Part shown: positions 10,001 through 14,761 of the stretch, in pieces
How positions within the stretch are numbered: position 1 is the stretch's first letter
Layout of the letters: each line of letters begins with the position of its first letter
Origin: CAYUYM01 sp964449305
GTDB taxonomy: Bacteria; Bacteroidota; Ignavibacteria; SZUA-365; CAYQST01
Direction: 5' to 3'
NCBI GenBank assembly: GCA_964449305.1
Contig: CAYUYM010000058.1
Coordinates: forward strand, 1-17,071
Length of the DNA stretch: 17,071 nucleotides
The notes under the pieces: model-generated
The model's database searches: none
Told to the model about the DNA's origin: nothing
The model's input: the letters and a program-made list of their open reading frames with translations, nothing else
Program-made: the position numbers and the translations under genes

Positions 10001-11469
10001 TGCCCGGTGGATGTGGACGATCCACCGATGGTGAGATCATGGATCGTGTTGTTGTACTCATTGATCGAGGCGCTGGACGTTGTCGACGACATGTAGTATC
10101 CGTACATCGTCGTGCTCGATGTGCCGCTGGTGTTGGCGGTGATGTTGTAGATCTCGTTGTCGTGCACCGACAGCACGGAGTACGAACAAAACATGGTGTA
10201 CAGCGTCCCGCTGGCGCCGTTGCGCGTCAGATCATGGATGCTGTTGTTGTAGACGTTGTCCACCGTCGCAGCATTCGTCACGTTGTCATACAATCCATAC
10301 ATGGATCCCGTGCCGTTGTGCGTACAGTTCTGGATCGTGTTCCCGCTGATGTTGATCGCCGTGGGATACGCCGTATTCTGCATGCAGTACATGGTACCCG
10401 TCGTGGCCGAAGGGTAGGACATGTTCTGGATCGTGTTGTTCTGAATGTTGACCGTTCCAGCACCACTCCCTGTCGAAACACTGATGCCGTACAGGGAACT
10501 CGTCGTGGCAGCGCTCGTCACACTCACCGTGTTCCCCTTGCAGTCCACGTTGCCGGAACCTGTGCTCATCTGGATGCCGTAACACGTCGTGGTGGTTCCG
10601 CCACCACCAAGGATGTCGTTGTTCTCAATGCGTTGGTTGTTCTGGTAGATCGAGTAGATGCCGTAACCGGTCGATGAGCTGCCCCCGAACATCCGGATGG
10701 TGTTCCCAGCTGCCACACCGACCTTGTTCTCGACAGCATACCACGTCGATGTCGAGCTGGCAGACAGATAGATGCCCACATAGGCGTTCCTGATCGTGTT
10801 GCCGTAGATCTCGCAGTACGATGTCACGCCTGATGCCGCGGTGGGCGTGATTGCCGTGGTTGTCGTGGCGTTGTGATTCTTCATGTACACGCCGTTCGCC
10901 GCCGTGTAAGCCCATTTCAACTGGATCGTGCAGTTCCTGATCGTGATGTGATGCGATGCGTCAGAAGCGGATGCCGTGAGGATGGCGTATCCAAACTCCA
11001 TGCGCTTCGTGGCGTCCGAGTTGGCGGTCGTATCTTCGGCAAGATCAATCCCATCGAAGGTGACGTAGTCCATGCCGACAAACTTGATGATGCCGTCCAC
11101 CGTGGTGGAGGTCCCGGTCCCTGCGGTGATCTTCGGATTCGTCCCGGCCCCCCCCCTCTGGAAGGTGACCGTGTTTGTCGCATTCGGTGCGTTCGACGCC
11201 GGGGTCGACAGGATCAGATTGACCGCCGTCTCCATGTGCCCTGGCGTGATGTTGAATGTCACCGGACCGCTGACACCATTGGTGTTCAACGCTGTGATGG
11301 CCGCAGCAATCGAGGCGTAGCTGCCGGGGATCGTGTAGCTGCCGGACAACGCCTGTGCGCCGGCCCCTGTCGTCAGGAGTGTCATCAGAACCAGGATGGG
11401 AAGCACCAGCAACAACAGCCGATGCAACCCCTTGGTCCCATTCGAAGAATGAGGAACCACAGTCTTCAT
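1..11469 (-). CDS. Giant multi-domain beta-helix / Ig-repeat T9SS-secreted surface protein (3' end outside window)
   Basis: The reading frame is open from the ATG at 11467-11469 to base 1: 3,823 codons with no TAA, TAG or TGA in register. The start is supported by GGAG five bases upstream and by a signal peptide (Leu-rich core about residues 15-30, likely cleavage near GAGAQA, residues 36-41). Domains by residue: parallel beta-helix 1, 42-788; Ig-like linker, 789-943; helix unit 2, 947-1596; helix unit 3, 1597-2250; helix unit 4, 2251-2710, ending DAGAYEYS; beta-rich region, 2711-2998; Ig-like domain, about 3000-3087; four Ig-like repeats, 3090-3462; beta-sandwich, 3464-3530; dockerin-like segment with CAGDVNGSY, 3534-3643; cohesin-like domain, 3655-3790; start of a T9SS type A sorting domain (DVYPYPV) from about 3793. 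By comparison with the two upstream genes roughly 40-60 residues are missing. Composition is rich in Thr, Ser, Gly, Asn and Ala. It is probably exported by Sec, then T9SS, to the cell surface. No catalytic motif was seen. Adhesin or matrix protein is an inference; the ligand is unknown. Confidence 0.93.
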   Translation of the reverse strand, partial: MKTVVPHSSNGTKGLHRLLLLVLPILVLMTLLTTGAGAQALSGSYTIPGSYASIAAAITALNTNGVSGPVTFNITPGHMETAVNLILSTPASNAPNATNTVTFQRGGAGTNPKITAGTGTSTTVDGIIKFVGMDYVTFDGIDLAEDTTANSDATKRMEFGYAILTASASDASHHITIRNCTIQLKWAYTAANGVYMKNHNATTTTAITPTAASGVTSYCEIYGNTIRNAYVGIYLSASSTSTWYAVENKVGVAAGNTIRMFGGSSSTGYGIYSIYQNNQRIENNDILGGGGTTTTCYGIQMSTGSGNVDCKGNTVSVTSAATTSSLYGISVSTGSGAGTVNIQNNTIQNMSYPSATTGTMYCMQNTAYPTAINISGNTIQNCTHNGTGSMYGLYDNVTNAATVDNVYNNSIHDLTRNGASGTLYTMFCSYSVLSVHDNEIYNITANTSGTSSTTMYGYYMSSTTSSASINEYNNTIHDLTIGGSSTSTGHTLRGMSSSQYSATRNTYGNTVYNLAVNTGAGTVTGLYLANTGTGTTNTFYRNNVYNLSTTGAAGVVHGMSVNSGTTNHVYNNLISDLRAPAATGTVAVLGLYFSGGTTDNAFYNTILLNATSTSATTFGTAAIMASTTPTLTLRNNIFVNKSSAGTAKTAGSFNAAYRRSSATLTTYSTNSNNNCFYVDDPVADTTRVIYCDALHSMTARTLAAYKANMATRDGASFTEEPPFVEGATTPYDLHLQTSVPTQCESGGQQITTPSITTDHWGTIRQGEAGYTGSGTGPDVGAHEGEFTPQDLTGPAISYTALANLPATATSHTLTATITDASGVKIDPNEAPRCYFRRSTAGTTYPVNANDIVGNGQGDNGWKWVEAALPPTGNSYTFTLDFSLLYDNGLIATGDVIQYFVVAADIPGNVGVTGGLLASVPANVDLASAQCPVTGTISNFSIVSSLAGTYTVGAGGNYTTLKAFFDDVNSKLLTGDVTAEILAGGTTETAAAVVNQWAEYPSGSNYTLTIKPAAGTTPTITGTGFNPLIRINGADRVTIDGSNTIGGTTRDLTIANTYTSAPVVINVASLGTGLGANNVTIKNTKIMSGSITSTSAYGITVGTTSSGTAGDDNDNLTIENNAIAKSYHGIYVGASAGGRLQNCLIKGNTIGSATSSEYVAYRGITVVGLDGGVVEGNEVFGQIMSVSSALIGIEVGDNNAGTSIRKNVIHTMNNSNSSGYGAYGINISGSTNSNGIRIENNMVYDILTYGDPVSTSYNPIGIRIAGSTGHEIYHNTVYLSGAITGASAASGSMAFAVTSSSYNALDIRNNVFANAITAATGSKSYTVYFPSSYSFVGTNINNNDYWPSGSFGVLGYTGSADATTLQTWRLATGQDLGSVSVDPPFTSTSNLHINAGLAQNALESGGAALGVVTDIDGDTRPGPAGSVNGGATAPDMGADEFDGVPLVPMVYTSSTTTGVSGYAAPGATNVAVIGIQVVTTYAGNPLEVTTVDITTNGTTNPADITNAKLWYTGTSSAFATTSQFGSTVASPGATFSFTGTTSLSEGTNYFWMTYDVAGTAANGNRLDGGCTSITVGSAHTPGVTEPPDYRTVLGPLTGTYTVGAGGNFATLNDAFDHINTVGLAGNTELSITGTGHTLATTATLNQWAETPPSSNYTLTIKPATGTTPTITGAIGGSLIKLNGADRVIIDGSNIPYGTSRDMTISNTLASAGTQSTINIASVGVGQGCNDVVVKNCHILAGHQAATSNGIAVCGSSATTAGDDNDNVTIENNLIERSYIGIYCTGTSGGLNNNTVIRGNTIGSSDPAYAVLYRGIAVGGLDNGLIEGNDVIGGTLSASSAISGIEAGSNSAGLKIKKNRVHGLNNSNTSGYGAYGINIGSSTGNNGITIENNMVYDIMTYGDPVSTTFNPVGIRIAGGTTHQIYHNSVYLTGTFANVAAASGSMALLITSTSYNLHDIRNNVFANAMTGFTGSKSYAVYFPSTYVFGTSVIDFNDYFVSGANGVLGYNGADVANLPAWKTATGQDAGSWSADPMFTSATDLHINSGMNQAVLESNGTDAISVPYDIDNDDRPGPSGSVNGGGTKPDIGADEFDGFPIQQMVYDNSSTTEVTGRVTPGSTNQAVIGIQINTINLLNPLTATDFEFNTQPGTGSTTALLTNARLWYTGNSSTFAMTTQVGPAYPNPSGPFMISGSQLLLEGLNHFWLTYDIDPSAVTGDVINAECMTIIVDGNPVNPSPSAPGAGRIVQGPLNGVYTVGTGGFFTYLTEAFTHINSQGLEGNTTLTIISDQTLTSTASLSQYPEIPAGSNYTLNIVPETPMLYTISGAVATSLVTLDGADRVTIDGRNGGSGSHLKFRNTSTSGSTFNLGSAATANTIRNCAIEGSGTSSYAPVYITSAANTDNSILDNTIDMAGTTMPAYGIYVGGNSVANTLISGNTISNFNTSGIYHAGGVSTTVTGNLFTHTQAASGSVYGIDLRDCGTQVTGPMMITRNTFLNLMPGATSSVSALYYYGASNSAEWPVFVNNIISLSPTTTGTVSGIDYYGFTGNNLDAYNNSIYIGGTGVASGSSYAFYKRASAGTINFKNNVLMNARSNGAGTGGHYATYFSSTVTTTLAMDNNVLFVSGTGGVLGYWSTNKATLADWRTASTQDGASVSGDPVFASTSTLQISTGTGFDAIPAGSDIGTPIASVTTDYDGVTRDAVRPDAGAYEYSIHRTLTGTGSFTFPGGNIESLTVNDPAVTGTLSGTVNVYGPITLTDGTLNLGTGTLRVHGGIATAAGALATGASSSLGIYGTGAAVTLPGALTFQDLTLDRAAGLTFTGDPTINGTLTFVTGRITAAGGPVTLGAAATISGAGAATYIVGAQNWTLPATGSPTKQFIIGDASNYTPVSVVFNTLTAGGVVGAATTPTIHPNVAGSQIDPAKALNRYWSFTNTGATFTNYSATFTFVPGDVTTGNPLNFVTKRLDGGTWFATTTGTRTATTVQATGLTSFSDFQSGESCVMTAPSVSGTSLCSGGSASLTAANAVAGEVYVWYDAVTAGTVLKTGTDESDDTYDTGVLSATTHFWVAIRNTSTLCESDRSEAVVTVHPMPTATIGGTTSVCKDSPAPDVTFTGAGGTAPYTFTYTIDGGTGQTVTTSTGNSVTVSVPTGTPGIVTYALVSVEDANTCSQAQTGSAIITINPLPTADVHGDMDVCQNGTAPDVTFTGADGTEPYTFTYTINGGTPQTVSTTSGSSVSVSAPTGTAGTFVYALVSVSDVTTCSQTQSGSVTVTVNPLPTATIDGTTAVCKDSPSPDVTFTGAGGTEPYTFTYTIDGGSNQTVTTTSGSSVTVAAPTDVVGAFTYTLVSVEDASSTTCSQAQTGSAVITVNPLPKATIDGTIELCTNLPNPDVTFTGSDGTAPYTFTYTINGGPLETVTTTSGNSVTVSQSTLVAGVYIYELISVEDANTCSQLQPGSATITINNCGVSGTVRYTNPAGTGLDGIVVKIYNNPTASGPALDSMATTSLGTYQFLNLAPGTYSLNVMSAHPSGQWQTWGGVNTVDVNAVARHVSGAGLLAAVPTVIRIAADVVAPTTPPTINLTDVFAIRSNIGNKIPVGFGIPYWVFVQGNTPGAPVTTPFTITTAGVVRNFHGLCAGDVNGSYIVPSGTKKGSPHPYVDLAYDGVSALRPGEFVDVPIRTADAMEVGALSLYFRNSDRLIIRGVRSAMADNGEAELVRMDGETAIHWLPTHAVRMNANEPLLYLTIQAGPGFDGTEPAALELSSRVENELGDAIGNTIQNGRLVVATLANQPETMALDVYPYPVRGLSTVHCTVPFDGMVTMVLF
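1084..2202 (-). repeat. Four tandem Ig-like repeats of about 93 residues
   Basis: Repeats lie at 1924-2202, 1645-1923, 1360-1644 and 1084-1359 (279, 279, 285 and 276 bases). Each runs P-x-A-x-[I/V]-x-G, a VC or LC, PDVTFTGAxGTxPYTFTYTI, a GG turn, SVTV, a TCSQ and ITVNPLP. The third has two extra residues (DASSTTCSQ). One cysteine near each end could form a disulfide. The fold resembles PKD/Ig-like repeats of Bacteroidota surface proteins. They lie directly before the C-terminal module and probably act as a stalk. Confidence 0.88.
3337..4719 (-). repeat. Diverged unit 4 of the giant protein
   Basis: Residues 2251-2711 open with GVYTVGTGGFF and share the header and LDGADRVTIDG block of units 2 and 3. 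They then follow a different set of coils and close with DAGAYEYS, lacking the sandwich that ends units 2 and 3. This is a third, older copy of the same building block. Confidence 0.7.
4720..6681 (-). repeat. Tandem unit 3 of the giant protein (654 residues)
   Basis: The unit covers residues 1597-2250, starting at GTYTVGAGGNF. It has the same order as unit 2: beta-helix with AGDDNDN, GYGAYGINI, ENNMVYDI and YGDPVST blocks, closing DIDNDDRPGP...DIGADEFDG, then the MVYDNSSTT sandwich from about 2098. Long DNA blocks are shared at an offset of 1,950 bases, for example gtacaccatgttgttctcga at 5791 and 7741. Confidence 0.85.
6682..8631 (-). repeat. Tandem unit 2 of the giant protein (650 residues)
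   Basis: The unit starts at GTYTVGAGGNY and covers residues 947-1596. It contains a beta-helix, a closing region DIDGDTRPGP...DMGADEFDG, and from about residue 1446 a beta-sandwich (MVYTSSTTTGVSGY...AVIGIQVV...NAKLWYTGTSS...NYFWMTYDV). That sandwich resembles the domain annotated at the N-terminus of BNR-repeat sialidase-like proteins (from memory). The unit matches unit 3 along its whole length, with well over half of residues identical by eye. Confidence 0.85.
9715..10440 (-). repeat. Ladder of about 32-residue beta-helix rungs in the first helix of the giant protein
   Basis: The motif [N/G/D/R]-N-x-[I/V]-[Q/H/Y]-[N/D]-[L/M/C/I] recurs at residues 344, 376, 408, 437, 473, 508, 541 and 571, with spacings of 32, 32, 29, 36, 35, 33 and 30. 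Most rungs carry a middle G-[S/T/V]-[M/L/V]-[Y/G] strand. These are longer than the 18-25 residue coils usual for pectate-lyase-type helices. The ladder is within the coding region and is a structural repeat. Confidence 0.75.
11148..11156 (-). repeat. Run of nine G on the coding strand, candidate contingency tract
   Basis: The plus strand has nine C in a row (coding strand G9), spanning the end of codon 105 to the start of codon 108 of the giant gene (Q-R-G-G-A). The gene is in frame as sequenced. Adding one G leads to a TGA at about codon 142; losing one leads to a TGA at about codon 184. Other C runs noticed in the window are six long. Confidence 0.8.
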
Positions 11470-11794
11470 AAAGACTCCGCTAAGGATATGGAGAAATAGA
11501 TGGGTAGGAGCGATGGTGGATACGATGGGAGTGGAGAATGGGGGCTCCGGTGCAGGTGACCAATCGCCAAGGATGACGGGAGAGTTCCTCACGACACCGG
11601 TGCGGGTTCACCGCATGAAATCACTTGTCCGGATGCTCCGAATGGGAGTTCTTGATACTCCTCGATGAATGGAACTTACTCACGAATCATGGAAGAAAGC
11701 AAGTGTCAGCAGCGCAATTGCGGCGAGGCATCACCTCTCCAATCGGAGCACGACACAGTCCCTTCCACCCGGTCAGCATGAGCCTTCTCCCATG
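11470..11794. other. Intergenic gap before the giant gene, no clear control element
   Basis: These 325 bases lie between the TAG of the 935-residue gene and the ATG of the giant gene. Apart from the GGAG ribosome binding site, neither a convincing -35/-10 pair, a TAnnTTTG element nor a stable hairpin with a U-tract was found. Only short inverted repeats occur, such as caccggtg near 11596. No ORF with a recognisable product was found. The length suggests that the giant gene has its own promoter, but it is not visible by eye. Confidence 0.5.
11475..11478 (-). promoter_or_regulatory. Ribosome binding site of the giant gene
   Basis: GGAG on the minus strand is followed by TCTTT and then the ATG at 11469. 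Spacing of 5 bases and the signal peptide that follows support this start. Confidence 0.7.
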
Positions 11795-13117
11795 CTACCG
11801 TGTGAACACCAAGGTCTGTCGGCGTTCCACCCGGCCGTCCATGCTTTGCACGGTCATCCGCAACAGCGAGGTACCCGCCGACAGCATCGCCGGGGTGATG
11901 ACTGCTTTGTGGCGCCCGGCCGGGAGGTCGACATTCACCACATCCAGCACTTCACGCCCAAGGAGATCGTGCAACGTGATGTGCACATGGCTGGCTTGGG
12001 ACAGCGTGTACGAAACCGTCGCTCGGTTCTCCACGGGGTGCGGAAACACGCTGAGTTCCAGTGCCGAAGCCCCGCCTCCAACCTTCGCTGCCAGGAGTCG
12101 CACTCCCGGGATGACCGTCCCCATGGGGTCGGCCACCTCGCTGCTGATCTCGTCTGAAAGACGCACCATGAATGGCGTGTCTGCGCTCAGCGAGGGATCC
12201 ATCACCAAACGGAGCGCGAACACCGTTTCCCCAGCCTCGAAGCGCCTCCCATTCACGGGCACCCAATGGCATTCGATGCGATCGGCTCTGTGGATGATGT
12301 CGGGCCTGTCAGCCGCCCCACATATCTCATCACCTGCATCCATCCCCGCCGCATTCATCCCTGCGATCACCGCATCGACGAGTCTCGCCCCCTCGGGGAG
12401 ACGGAATGCCAGGGACATCGCCCCCACTTCCATTGCCGCCGAAGCACGGATGGGCACGGTCACCTTGCCCTCCATGTCCGGTTGCAGGATGCCGTCCTCG
12501 ACAAGCTCGACCGATTCACTCAACGCCGCCTTCTTCAGCCCTCCCCCCGGCTGATACGAACCATTCACATCACCCGCGCACAGGCCATGATACGTGTCCC
12601 GCAAGGCATCACATCCCACCGTCACAGTGAACTCCGTCGCCGACGGGCTGTTGTATGGAATCGTCCCCGGCACTCCCCGCTCTCCGGGGTCCATGCCCCT
12701 GGTGAACACCCAGCGTGGTATATCGAACCCGGCAGGGCTGTTCGCGAGATAGGCCGCACGTATCATCGTTGCATCGGCCAGCGAGATGATGGAGGGTGAT
12801 GCTGGTGCCTTCACGTCTGCGGCAATGCGGATGAGTGCCGGAGTCGCAGCCAGTTGCGGGGCATTCGCAACGTGCCGTGCCACCGCAAGGTAATCCACTG
12901 CGTTCACACCACCCCATGTCTGCCAGTTTCCCGAGGCATGTGCGGTCTGCAGACTCAGGGTATAGCTCCCTGGCAGGACATCCGCGAACTCGAACTCCCC
13001 CGTCCCTGACGTGGTGGTGGTCCCGATGAGCGTCGTCCCCTGATGGAGATTCACCTTCACGCCGTCGAGTGCGGTGGCCGCGGTGTTGAGATACACCACC
13101 TGCCCGCCCACATCGAA
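11795..13117 (-). repeat. Shared C-terminal module, copy in the 935-residue gene
   Basis: Residues 496-935 share the order and signature words of the other two copies (NWQTWGGVN, CAGDVNGSY, MEVGAMSLAF, LLGREV). The cohesin-like part carries an extra stretch (about residues 752-776) that the other copies lack. Confidence 0.8.
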
Positions 13118-14602
13118 GCTGTTCATCGAAATGGCCATGCTCATCGCAGCATCCCGGTACCATGGAGCATAGGTGACACGATCGGAAACCGGCAGGCCGG
13201 CACCGCAGGTGTTCGCTGCAACCGTCGGGCCCGTGGGATCTCCCCACCAGTTGGAGGTGGCGGTGATGGTTGAAGCGGTGGCATTGTGAATGCCGTGGAA
13301 ACAGTCCTGCAAGGCATTTCCGGACAGGACCGTCCCGGATCCACTCCAGTTTTCAACCGCGACATCGCAGGCAGAGATGGTGTTGCCGGTGATCACGGCG
13401 TTGTTGGACCCCTCATCGAGTCCGATGCCCCAGCCCGCGTTGCCGGCGTCCACATCTGCCTCCGTACCGGTGAACACGGAATACCGGATGTCGCTGATGG
13501 CGTTGTTGGAGATGGTGCATCCGACACTTGAGTACAGATAGATGCCACCATAGCAATCACTTCCACCGACAATGGTGTTGCCCGAGAACGTGCTGGACGA
13601 GGCTCGGGCCATGATTCCGTTCGTACTGAAATCACTCATGACATTGTTGGAAACCGTGGAATAGGGCACGCGGTCCATTGCGACAGGCAAAATCGATCCC
13701 GTGATGGTGTTGCCGGTGATGGTGAAGTGATCGGATCGCCATCCGCCGATTGCCAGTTCATGCGCGCCGAAGATGTTCCCGGTGATGGTGAGCGTATTGG
13801 TCGAGTCATTGAGCCAGTGCCCCTGTATGCCGTTTCCATACCCCGCAAAGGGAGGTGTCAGGGCGCACCCGCTGATCGTGACTCGCGGATCGGGAAGGTT
13901 CGATGTACCATGGACCAGGATTCCATCGGCATAATCAAGGAGCTCACAGTCGTCGATGGCAAGGTTCGAGTTCTCGATCACCTGGATGCCGGTCGACGGC
14001 GCCATGGTCCACGGATCAAGGTTCTGAAAACCCCGGATGCGGCAGTGCGCCAGGCCGGCATCGCTGCGCACCGGGCTGGAGATATTGCGGAAGTGCACAC
14101 CGATCACCCGGTCTCCAAGGTTCGGCTGCTGATTCATGTCCAGTGTCAAGCCACTCACCTTCACACTGATGGGTGCGGCGGTTCCCCCCGGCGAAACCAC
14201 GGCCAGGAGAAAATCCGCCATCAGATAGTCGCCCAGCCATTCATCATCGGCGTAGTAAGTCGACACCAACACCCGACCTGAGTCCGGTGCGAGCACGGTG
14301 ACCAGATCCCTTCCTGCACCAATGATCTGCATGGATTTTTGGATCAGCAGTTGTTCCACATAGCTCCCCTGTGCCACGTACACCACACCTCCCACGTCGA
14401 CGGCGTCAATGCCCTTCTGGATGGTCGCAAATGCGTCGACTCCCCAGACATGGCCTCCGGCATGAAGGCTGTCAAACGCGGCATCGACATGCACCACGGT
14501 TGGTGGGACCTGGGCCGCAAGTCCTGTCGGCGTTCCCAGGACGAGAACGATGGATGCAATCACAGCGGTCAGATGTGTCCGGGAAAAGGTGGCTGAAGCC
14601 AT
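11795..14602 (-). CDS. Secreted parallel beta-helix protein with cohesin-like domain and T9SS type A sorting domain
   Basis: This is a complete 935-residue protein. The ATG at 14600-14602 follows AGGAGG with a 4-base spacer and begins a typical signal peptide (hydrophobic residues about 11-24, cleavage near GLAAQ, about residue 30). Residues 40-480 form a right-handed beta-helix: an N-terminal strand segment (FATIQKGIDAVDVGGVVYV), then Asn-rich ITGNTI-type coils, closing with NWWGDPTGP (451-459) and VSDRVTYAPWY, the usual end of this fold. Residues 496-555 are a small beta-sandwich (GEFEFADVLPGSYTLS). Residues 558-690 hold WGGVNAVDYLAVARH and a second IISLADATMIR half-repeat, resembling a dockerin that has lost most calcium ligands, then CAGDVNGSY. 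Residues 697-840 resemble a cohesin. Residues 848-935 are the T9SS sorting domain (FPHPV, LHDLLGREV, LLRMTV). The stop is TAG. No carbohydrate-active site was recognised. A polysaccharide lyase or NosD-like role cannot be excluded from the fold alone, but nothing supports it. Confidence 0.95.
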   Translation of the reverse strand: MASATFSRTHLTAVIASIVLVLGTPTGLAAQVPPTVVHVDAAFDSLHAGGHVWGVDAFATIQKGIDAVDVGGVVYVAQGSYVEQLLIQKSMQIIGAGRDLVTVLAPDSGRVLVSTYYADDEWLGDYLMADFLLAVVSPGGTAAPISVKVSGLTLDMNQQPNLGDRVIGVHFRNISSPVRSDAGLAHCRIRGFQNLDPWTMAPSTGIQVIENSNLAIDDCELLDYADGILVHGTSNLPDPRVTISGCALTPPFAGYGNGIQGHWLNDSTNTLTITGNIFGAHELAIGGWRSDHFTITGNTITGSILPVAMDRVPYSTVSNNVMSDFSTNGIMARASSSTFSGNTIVGGSDCYGGIYLYSSVGCTISNNAISDIRYSVFTGTEADVDAGNAGWGIGLDEGSNNAVITGNTISACDVAVENWSGSGTVLSGNALQDCFHGIHNATASTITATSNWWGDPTGPTVAANTCGAGLPVSDRVTYAPWYRDAAMSMAISMNSFDVGGQVVYLNTAATALDGVKVNLHQGTTLIGTTTTSGTGEFEFADVLPGSYTLSLQTAHASGNWQTWGGVNAVDYLAVARHVANAPQLAATPALIRIAADVKAPASPSIISLADATMIRAAYLANSPAGFDIPRWVFTRGMDPGERGVPGTIPYNSPSATEFTVTVGCDALRDTYHGLCAGDVNGSYQPGGGLKKAALSESVELVEDGILQPDMEGKVTVPIRASAAMEVGAMSLAFRLPEGARLVDAVIAGMNAAGMDAGDEICGAADRPDIIHRADRIECHWVPVNGRRFEAGETVFALRLVMDPSLSADTPFMVRLSDEISSEVADPMGTVIPGVRLLAAKVGGGASALELSVFPHPVENRATVSYTLSQASHVHITLHDLLGREVLDVVNVDLPAGRHKAVITPAMLSAGTSLLRMTVQSMDGRVERRQTLVFTR

Positions 14603-14606
14603 GGAA

Positions 14607-14612
14607 CCTCCT
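14607..14612 (-). promoter_or_regulatory. Ribosome binding site of the 935-residue gene
   Basis: AGGAGG on the minus strand lies 4 bases before the ATG. A full Shine-Dalgarno is notable because class Bacteroidia genes usually lack one. It fixes the start at 14602. Confidence 0.85.
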
Positions 14613-14668
14613 ATGCAATCGATGGAACAGGTGTGAGACGCGGCGCTACGGAACCTCGTGGTTGATGC

Positions 14669-14697
14669 ATGGTATCGGTTTTGGGAGCCAATGTCAA
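14669..14697 (-). promoter_or_regulatory. Sigma70-like promoter candidate for the 935-residue gene
   Basis: On the minus strand TTGACA (14692-14697) is followed after exactly 17 bases by TACCAT (14669-14674). This is a perfect -35 and a 4-of-6 -10 match, including the key TA....T positions. It would start transcription near 14662 and leave a leader of about 60 bases before the ATG. It overlaps the hairpin. No Bacteroidia-type TAnnTTTG element was seen here. Confidence 0.5.
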
Positions 14698-14748
14698 GAC
14701 GACCACGGCCCCGGAAGTCCTGCTCCCGGGGCCGTGGCCACTTGGCTC
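14685..14748 (-). terminator. Strong GC hairpin just after the first gene, candidate terminator
   Basis: The inner stem is a perfect 12-base pairing (ccacggccccgg at 14703-14714 with ccggggccgtgg at 14726-14737) around an 11-base loop. An outer 7-base pairing (gagccaa at 14685-14691 with ttggctc at 14742-14748) extends it. It begins 13 bases after the TAG of the upstream gene. No U-tract follows on the minus strand (the next bases are A-rich), so it is not a textbook intrinsic terminator. It may instead stabilise the 3' end of the mRNA or need a factor. Confidence 0.6.
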
Positions 14749-14761
14749 TGTGCGAGATCGT

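Noticed and set aside
11470..11794. Promoter or terminator in the gap before the giant gene
   Set aside because: Only weak partial matches such as CTGACA without a suitable -10 and stems of four to five bases were found.
11625..12554. 309-codon plus-strand open frame
   Set aside because: It overlaps the C-terminal module of the 935-residue gene in antisense. Its sequence is Ser/Pro/Arg-rich with no family match, while the minus-strand frame encodes a clear sorting domain.
12609..13247. 212-codon minus-strand frame inside the 935-residue gene
   Set aside because: It is a frame-shifted shadow of the true frame and is rich in Arg, Cys and His with no domain.
11795..14602. Annotation as a polysaccharide lyase or NosD copper-maturation protein
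   Set aside because: Only the generic beta-helix fold supports it. No catalytic residues, copper-site context or nos genes are visible.
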